Part shown: positions 7,528-11,268 of the stretch, in pieces | How positions within the stretch are numbered: position 1 is the first letter of the stretch | Layout of the letters: each line of letters opens with the position of its first letter | NCBI GenBank assembly: GCA_002482865.1 | Contig: DLGU01000103.1 | Coordinates: forward strand, 6,132-17,399 | DNA length: 11,268 bases | Source of the DNA: Porphyrobacter sp. UBA7686 | Lineage (GTDB): Bacteria > Pseudomonadota > Alphaproteobacteria > Sphingomonadales > Sphingomonadaceae | Direction: 5' to 3' | Translations under genes and position numbers: made by a program | The notes under the pieces: model-generated | Databases searched by the model: none | What the model saw: only the letters and a program-made list of their open reading frames with translations | Told to the model about the DNA's origin: nothing

Positions 7528-8217
7528 ATGGCAAGCACTGCTCCTGTCCCCGGCGTTGCATATCCGATTGAATGGCGGCGTGAGAGCGCGCCGGTGGGGT
7601 ACGCGGCTGCGCTGGCGGCGATGGAAGCGCGCAATGCAGCGGTGTTCGCGGGTGAGGCGGCGGAGCTGGTGTGGCTGCTCGAACATCCCCCGGTCTACAC
7701 CGCCGGCACCAGCGCTGATCCAGCGGAGCTGGTCGATCCGCGCTTCGAAGTGGTCGAGGCTGGGCGAGGCGGGCGCTATACCTACCACGGGCCGGGTCAA
7801 CGGGTGGGCTATCTCGTGCTGGACCTCGCCAAGCGCGGCAAGGACGTGCGCTGCTTCGTCCATGCGATCGAAGGTTGGGTCATCGCGACCTTGGCAAGCT
7901 TTGGCGTGGAAAGCTGGCGTGCCGAAGGCCGGGTCGGCATCTGGACCAAGGACATTGACGGGCGCGAGGCCAAGATCGGCGCGATCGGCGTGCGGGTGCG
8001 GCGCTGGGTCACGATGCACGGCTTTTCGGTTAACCTCGATCCTGACCTGTCGCACTTCGGCGGGATCGTGCCTTGCGGGATCGCCGAATATGGCGTGACC
8101 AGTCTGGCGCGGCTGGGCCTCAGCGTTTCGTCCGACGCGTGGGACGCCGCTCTGATCGCCAGCAGCGATGATTTCCTTGACGCATTGGACGCCGCGGCGA
8201 AAAGAGCGTGCCAATGA
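7528..8217 (+). CDS. lipB: Lipoyl(octanoyl) transferase
   Basis: A 229-residue cytoplasmic enzyme that moves the octanoyl group from acyl carrier protein to lipoyl domains of 2-oxoacid dehydrogenases and the glycine cleavage H protein, the first step of protein lipoylation before LipA. The signature is clear: [13 protein letters not shown] (52-64), [20 protein letters not shown] (81-100), the catalytic Lys149 in [18 protein letters not shown], and the catalytic Cys183 in [16 protein letters not shown]. The length is normal for the family. ATG at 7528 matches the usual N-terminus; its ribosome binding site is poor, and the ATG at 7521 is out of frame. The TGA stop overlaps the next gene's ATG (ATGA), implying translational coupling. 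No lipA is in the window. Confidence 0.96.
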   Translation: MASTAPVPGVAYPIEWRRESAPVGYAAALAAMEARNAAVFAGEAAELVWLLEHPPVYTAGTSADPAELVDPRFEVVEAGRGGRYTYHGPGQRVGYLVLDLAKRGKDVRCFVHAIEGWVIATLASFGVESWRAEGRVGIWTKDIDGREAKIGAIGVRVRRWVTMHGFSVNLDPDLSHFGGIVPCGIAEYGVTSLARLGLSVSSDAWDAALIASSDDFLDALDAAAKRACQ

Positions 8218-8519
8218 CCCGCGCCGTGATCCTTGTCCTTGCTCTCCTCGCTTCGGCCTGCACCGAAGACGCGACCACGTCTGCCCAGCAGCGCGGAGAG
8301 GCTTCGGGCGAAGTGCTCGCCGGATCGATCAGCGATGCGATGATCCCGTTGGAGCAGCTCGAATCGCAGGCCCCGCTCGCGCCGCAACAGGCCATTCCGA
8401 CCGGCGATATTGACGCCGAACAGCCCGACGTGACCCCAGTGCCGGGGATCGACGGTGCTCCGGCAAGCGAAGGGGCCGAAGCAGCCCCTGCTGCTCCGGC
8501 CCCTGAACCTTCCGGATAG
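8214..8519 (+). CDS. Small predicted lipoprotein, function unknown
   Basis: A 101-residue protein with a short hydrophobic signal sequence ([15 protein letters not shown]) ending in a lipobox-like ASAC, so Cys16 is the probable lipidated residue after signal peptidase II cleavage. The -3 position is Ala rather than Leu, so the box is slightly weak. The mature part has one ordered-looking stretch, about residues 33-53 ([19 protein letters not shown]), then a low-complexity acidic Ala/Pro/Glu tail that is probably disordered. The start ATG overlaps the lipB stop; an in-frame GTG at 8208 is the alternative. A small lipoprotein translated with lipB has no obvious biochemical logic and may only share the transcript. 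I do not recognise a family. Confidence 0.75.
   Translation: MTRAVILVLALLASACTEDATTSAQQRGEASGEVLAGSISDAMIPLEQLESQAPLAPQQAIPTGDIDAEQPDVTPVPGIDGAPASEGAEAAPAAPAPEPSG
8471..8504. terminator. Composite hairpin near the end of the lipoprotein gene
   Basis: AGGGGCCG at 8471-8478 pairs perfectly with CGGCCCCT at 8497-8504. Inside the loop, AGCAG (8480-8484) pairs with CTGCT (8488-8492) around three C. The structure lies within the coding sequence, 12 bp before the lipoprotein stop, and 21 bp before the convergent alkene reductase stop. There is no T tract. It could serve as a bidirectional 3'-end structure for the two convergent transcripts, or arise from the Ala/Pro/Glu-rich coding sequence. Confidence 0.35.
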
Positions 8520-8525
8520 GTCGGG

Positions 8526-9638
8526 TTACTCGGCGGCTTCGGCCTGCTCTTCTTCCAGCGTCGGGTAATCGACGTAGCCTTCGGGAATCGGGAAGTACCA
8601 GCTCTTGGGCACGTCCTTGTTCGGGTTCCAGTGCGCGCCGACCGCGATCCGCTTTTCGAGATCGGGGTTGGAGATGTACGGGCGGCCAAAGCTCACCGCA
8701 TCGCACTTGCCGCTGGTCACGTCGGCGACGGCTTCTTCCGCCGTGTAATCCGAATTGAGGATCAGCGCGCCGGTGTAGATCTGGCGGATCAGCGGGCTTT
8801 GCTTGGGCACATCGGTCTGGCCGAAGGTGCCGTCCGGGCCGGGCTCGCGCAGTTCGACAAAGGCAAGGCCCAGCTCTTCGCACACCTTGGCCGCCGCGCC
8901 AAAGGTCGCTGCCGGGTTGCTGTCATCGGTGCCCTGCGAATCGCCATTGGGCGAAAGGCGGATGCCGACGCGGTCCGCGCCCCACACGTCGATCAGGGCT
9001 TCGAGCACTTCACGCATGAAGCGGGTGCGGTTTTCCGGCGACCCGCCATATTCGTCGGTGCGAAGGTTGGTGCCATCGCGCAGGAACTGGTCAACAAGAT
9101 AGCCATTGGCGCTGTGCAGCTGCACCCCGTCAAAGCCCGCCTTCTTGGCGTTTTCGGCGGCGCGGCGGTAATCGCCAATCGTGCGCTTGATGTCCTCATG
9201 CGTCATTTCGCGCGCCTGCGCATAAGGCTGCTTGCCGGTCGGCGTGTGCGCCTCACCGGGTGCGGTCGTGGCGCTGGCCGAGAAGGGCGGCTGGCCATCG
9301 AGGAACACCGGGTGGACGATCCGCCCCATGTGCCACAGCTGCATGACGATGAGGCCGCCTTCTTCGTGGACGGCCTTGGTGGTGGCCTTCCATGCTTCGG
9401 TCTGCTCGTCGCTCCAGATGCCCGGCGCGCTCGGCCAGCCGAGGCCTTCGCGGCTGATGCCGGTCGCTTCGGTCAGGATCATGCCTGCGCCCGCGCGCTG
9501 GCGGTAATAGGTCGCCATCAGTGCGTTGGGCGTGAACATCGGCTCGGCCGCGCGCCCGCGGGTGAGGGGGGCCATGTGGATGCGGTTCTTGGCATGGAGC
9601 GCGCCCATCTGGAGCGGCTGAAACAGTGCGTCGTGCAT
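8526..9638 (-). CDS. Alkene reductase, Old Yellow Enzyme family (NemA-like)
   Basis: A 370-residue FMN-dependent TIM-barrel oxidoreductase that reduces activated C=C bonds of enones, maleimides or nitro-compounds with NAD(P)H; cytoplasmic. Visible features are NRIHMAPLTRGRA (18-30, FMN-binding Thr), QLWHMGR (100-106), and HSANGYLVDQFL with substrate-binding His175/Asn178 and the proton-donor Tyr180. RTDEYGGSPENR (193-204) and the phosphate-binding VSFGRPYISNPDL follow. Length and order match the NemA/PETN reductase branch. ATG at 9638 was chosen because AAGGA lies about 10 bp upstream; the frame extends to 9680 but without a ribosome binding site there. The acidic tail (EEEQAEAAE) goes slightly past the usual end. 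It is divergent from a DMT transporter gene. Confidence 0.95.
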   Translation of the reverse strand: MHDALFQPLQMGALHAKNRIHMAPLTRGRAAEPMFTPNALMATYYRQRAGAGMILTEATGISREGLGWPSAPGIWSDEQTEAWKATTKAVHEEGGLIVMQLWHMGRIVHPVFLDGQPPFSASATTAPGEAHTPTGKQPYAQAREMTHEDIKRTIGDYRRAAENAKKAGFDGVQLHSANGYLVDQFLRDGTNLRTDEYGGSPENRTRFMREVLEALIDVWGADRVGIRLSPNGDSQGTDDSNPAATFGAAAKVCEELGLAFVELREPGPDGTFGQTDVPKQSPLIRQIYTGALILNSDYTAEEAVADVTSGKCDAVSFGRPYISNPDLEKRIAVGAHWNPNKDVPKSWYFPIPEGYVDYPTLEEEQAEAAE

Positions 9639-9708
9639 ATGTGGGTAATCCTTGTGAGCCAGTTTTGATTGGCTATCCAATTGGGGGGCGCAGGGCTAGG
9701 GCGCAAGC
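9639..9708. promoter_or_regulatory. Divergent promoter region with overlapping inverted repeats
   Basis: In this 70 bp gap, ATTGG-CTAT-CCAAT (9668-9681) is a perfect 5 bp inverted repeat. It overlaps the 8 bp palindrome CCAATTGG (9677-9684), so three half-sites of the same sequence sit side by side. Such an element between two divergent genes is a candidate operator. NemA-type reductases are known to be controlled by TetR-family repressors in other bacteria, but no regulator gene is in this window. A plus-strand AGGG lies about 7 bp before the transporter ATG. Confidence 0.4.
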
Positions 9709-10611
9709 ATGGAAAATGAGGGTGCTGCCCAAGAAGAAATTGCGCGTGAGCCTGCCCGCCCGGCAGCGTGGCTGCTGCTGTTCGCGCTGTTTGGCGGGAA
9801 CGTGGCGCTGGCGATCGGGCCGTGGTTCGTGCGCTTGGCGGATACAGGGCCAGTGGCCGCGGGGTTCTGGCGGCTGTTTCTGGCGCTGCCGTTTCTGGTG
9901 CTGCTGGCGCGGGCAAACGGTCAGCGGCTGACGGGGATGCCTGCGACAACGCTGGCGCTGGTGGCGCTGGGGGCGGTGACTTTCGCGCTGGATCTGGCGA
10001 GCTGGCATATCGGCATCGGCATGACACGGCTCGGCAATGCGACGCTGTTCGGCAATGCGGGGTCGATTGTCCTGCTGTTCTGGGGCTTCCTTGTCGCGCG
10101 CACGCTGCCCGGTCGGCTGGAGTGGCTGGCGATTGTTTTTGCCTTGGCGGGCGCGGCGATCCTGATGGGGCGTAGCCTAGAGATTTCGAACGAAACCCTG
10201 ATCGGCGACTTGTTCAGCGTCGCCGCCGGGCTGCTTTACGCGGTGTACCTGCTGACATTGCAAGGCGCGCGCGGGCAGTTCGGATCGTGGAGCCTGCTGG
10301 TGTGGGTGAGCCTGTTCGGCGCGCCAGTGCTTTTGGCGATTGCCGTGGCGCTGGGCGAGCCGGTGTGGCCGCAGGCGTGGGGGCCGATAGTGGGCCTGTT
10401 CGTCCTCAGCCAGCTGGTCGGGCAGGGGCTGATGGTGTTTGCACTGAAATACTTCCCGCCGCTGGTGGTGGGTCTCGCGCTGCTGACCCAGCCTGCGGTG
10501 GCCTCGATCTACGGCTGGCTGGTGTTCGGCGAGGTACTCTCACCGCTGGATATTGCCGGGATGGTGCTGGTGGGGGCCGCGCTTGCGGTGAGCAGGGCGA
10601 GGGCCACCTAG
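9709..10611 (+). CDS. DMT superfamily transporter, EamA-type
   Basis: A 300-residue inner-membrane protein of the drug/metabolite transporter superfamily, probably an exporter of small metabolites. It has two EamA repeats, about residues 20-153 and 165-296, with about ten helices. The second repeat ends in the typical ALKYFPPLVVGLALLTQP and YGWLVFGEVLSPLDIAG pattern (245-284), with the conserved Glu275 in FGE. In the first repeat, GIGMTRLGNATLF (102-114) is the matching position. ATG at 9709 has AGGG about 7 bp upstream. The gene is notably GC-rich (about 75% in the 60 bases from 10321). It is divergent from the alkene reductase gene; a shared regulator is possible. The substrate cannot be inferred. 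Confidence 0.93.
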   Translation: MENEGAAQEEIAREPARPAAWLLLFALFGGNVALAIGPWFVRLADTGPVAAGFWRLFLALPFLVLLARANGQRLTGMPATTLALVALGAVTFALDLASWHIGIGMTRLGNATLFGNAGSIVLLFWGFLVARTLPGRLEWLAIVFALAGAAILMGRSLEISNETLIGDLFSVAAGLLYAVYLLTLQGARGQFGSWSLLVWVSLFGAPVLLAIAVALGEPVWPQAWGPIVGLFVLSQLVGQGLMVFALKYFPPLVVGLALLTQPAVASIYGWLVFGEVLSPLDIAGMVLVGAALAVSRARAT

Positions 10612-10625
10612 CCTCCCTCGTCACC

Positions 10626-10639
10626 CCAGCGAAAGCTGG
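10626..10639. repeat. REP-like palindromic element (CCAGC-GAAA-GCTGG)
   Basis: A perfect 5 bp stem with a GAAA tetraloop sits in the 39 bp between the convergent transporter and hypothetical genes. With its flanks it would encode V-T-P-A-K-A-G-T on the plus strand and M-P-A-F-A-G-V-T on the minus strand, a pattern I associate with dispersed short repeats in alphaproteobacterial genomes. It is the only copy I noticed in this window. It may also act as a bidirectional terminator or transcript-end stabiliser. The repeat identity is from memory and needs a genome-wide count. Confidence 0.5.
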
Positions 10640-10650
10640 CACCTAGGGCG

Positions 10651-10941
10651 TCAGTCGTTCATCGGGAACCAAGTGAAGCCGGAGCCCGGTGCAGTCGCGG
10701 GCAGCTTCTGAAGCTCGCTTATTCGGTCGAGAGACATCAAGGGATTGACCTCGCCAACCTGCTGCTCGCCCAGAAGAGGCTTGAGTTCTCGCTTGATCAG
10801 TTCGACCGCTGCTAATTCGGCAGCGTGCTCATCGACAGCTTCAACGAAGCGCGTCGTGTAGAATCCCATCGGGCCATCGGCGACATCAAAAACGCGAGCA
10901 GGGAAATGCGCACCCTCAATGACAACCGAATAGAATGGCAC
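10651..10941 (-). CDS. Small conserved-looking protein of unknown function
   Basis: A 96-residue, soluble, acidic protein with no signal peptide, membrane helix or cysteine motif. It starts with GTG at 10941, 3 bp after the nadA stop, and GGGGA lies about 7 bp upstream, so it is probably translated from the nadA transcript. Visible features are a short beta-like start (FYSVVIEG), GFYTTRFVEA (26-35), a helix with EHAAELAAVELIKREL (38-53) and the C-terminal APGSGFTWFP (84-93). The GFYTTRFVEA...GSGF.FFP pattern seems familiar from small uncharacterised proteobacterial proteins, but I cannot name a family. The stretch 10681-10920 is about 58% GC, lower than its neighbours. No function is proposed. 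Confidence 0.75.
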   Translation of the reverse strand: MPFYSVVIEGAHFPARVFDVADGPMGFYTTRFVEAVDEHAAELAAVELIKRELKPLLGEQQVGEVNPLMSLDRISELQKLPATAPGSGFTWFPMND

Positions 10942-10944
10942 CCC

Positions 10945-11268
10945 TCAATCCCCGCTGAAATGCACCTTGCCCAAGTCGCCCATGCCGACAGTCCCGCTCG
11001 CCATGTCCAGCATCCGGTCGAGGCTGCGCTTCGCCTTCAGCCTGATGCCTTCCTCGATCTCGATCTGTGGGCTCAGGTCGCGCAGGGCGACGTACAGCTT
11101 CTCCATCGTGTTCAGCGCCATGTAGGGGCAGATGTTGCACGAGCAGTTTCCGTCCGCACCGGGCGCACCGATGAAGTGCTTGTTCGGCAGCGCCTTTTCC
11201 ATCTGGTGGATGATGTGCGGCTCTGTCGCGACGATCAGGGTGTCGCCGGGGAAGGTCTTGGCGAAGCT
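10945..11268 (-). CDS. nadA: Quinolinate synthase (C-terminal part; 5' end outside the window)
   Basis: The last 107 residues of NadA, the [4Fe-4S] enzyme that condenses iminoaspartate with dihydroxyacetone phosphate to quinolinate in de novo NAD synthesis. The frame is open to the right edge (FAKTFPGDTLIVATEPHIIHQ) and continues with GNCSCNICPYMALNTMEKLY, which carries the C-terminal cysteine cluster; the last Cys, in NICP, is the expected iron-sulfur ligand. The C-terminus MLDMASGTVGMGDLGKVHFSGD seems longer than in E. coli NadA. Partners nadB and nadC are not in the window. The small unknown gene follows 3 bp downstream. Confidence 0.93.
   Translation of the reverse strand, partial: SFAKTFPGDTLIVATEPHIIHQMEKALPNKHFIGAPGADGNCSCNICPYMALNTMEKLYVALRDLSPQIEIEEGIRLKAKRSLDRMLDMASGTVGMGDLGKVHFSGD

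Noticed and set aside
7439..7561. N-terminal extension of the six-helix membrane protein (41 codons)
   Set aside because: The sequence is Arg/Gln-rich, overlaps the lipB start, and a better ATG with a ribosome binding site lies at 7438.
8631..9668. A 345-codon plus-strand frame antisense to the alkene reductase gene
   Set aside because: The composition is a GC-rich shadow, with no motif, and the reductase on the other strand is unambiguous.
1..11268. A defence system, mobile element or biosynthetic cluster
   Set aside because: Every large gene matches a common housekeeping, transport or redox family. I saw no integrase, transposase, nuclease, toxin-antitoxin pair, synthase or repeat array supporting such a system.

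Overview
The window is about 11.3 kb of GC-rich, gene-dense bacterial chromosome. It looks like an alphaproteobacterium, most likely Sphingomonadales and perhaps Erythrobacteraceae. This lineage call is an inference from base composition, the TonB-receptor/MATE/MFS gene mix, and a short 'P-A-F-A-G-V-T'-coding palindromic repeat of a type I associate with such genomes. No rRNA, tRNA, insertion sequence, phage gene or CRISPR array is visible. Genes are packed tightly, and the longest non-coding stretch is the roughly 150 bp between arsC and the TonB receptor gene.

Left part (1-2526): a MATE-family efflux gene runs off the left edge on the minus strand. Divergent from it is a two-gene plus-strand unit: a class II aldolase/adducin-family protein, then a small protein with two [2Fe-2S] clusters of the molybdenum-hydroxylase small-subunit type. 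No molybdopterin-binding or FAD subunit lies next to it. Its first cluster motif has atypical cysteine spacing.

Centre-left (2531-6562): a TonB-dependent siderophore-type receptor on the minus strand is divergent from an ArsC-family arsenate reductase on the plus strand. The intergenic region between them carries three TGCAA motifs spaced exactly 17 bp apart and a Fur-like half-site. arsC converges on an MFS transporter gene, and the two stop codons share one CTAG.

Centre-right (6581-8519): a six-helix membrane protein probably forms an operon with the MFS gene. It is divergent from lipB (octanoyltransferase of lipoate synthesis), whose stop overlaps the start of a small lipoprotein gene (ATGA).

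Right part (8526-11268): an Old Yellow Enzyme-family alkene reductase on the minus strand is divergent from a DMT/EamA transporter gene on the plus strand. A REP-like hairpin follows the DMT gene. Next is a 96-residue protein of unknown function with a GTG start, lying 3 bp downstream of nadA (quinolinate synthase), which runs off the right edge.

The genes do not form one pathway. The content is core metabolism (lipB, nadA) mixed with transport and redox accessory genes. I see no convincing new multi-gene system. The best leads are the atypical iron-sulfur protein with its aldolase-like partner, the phased repeats upstream of the receptor gene, and the nadA-linked small protein.
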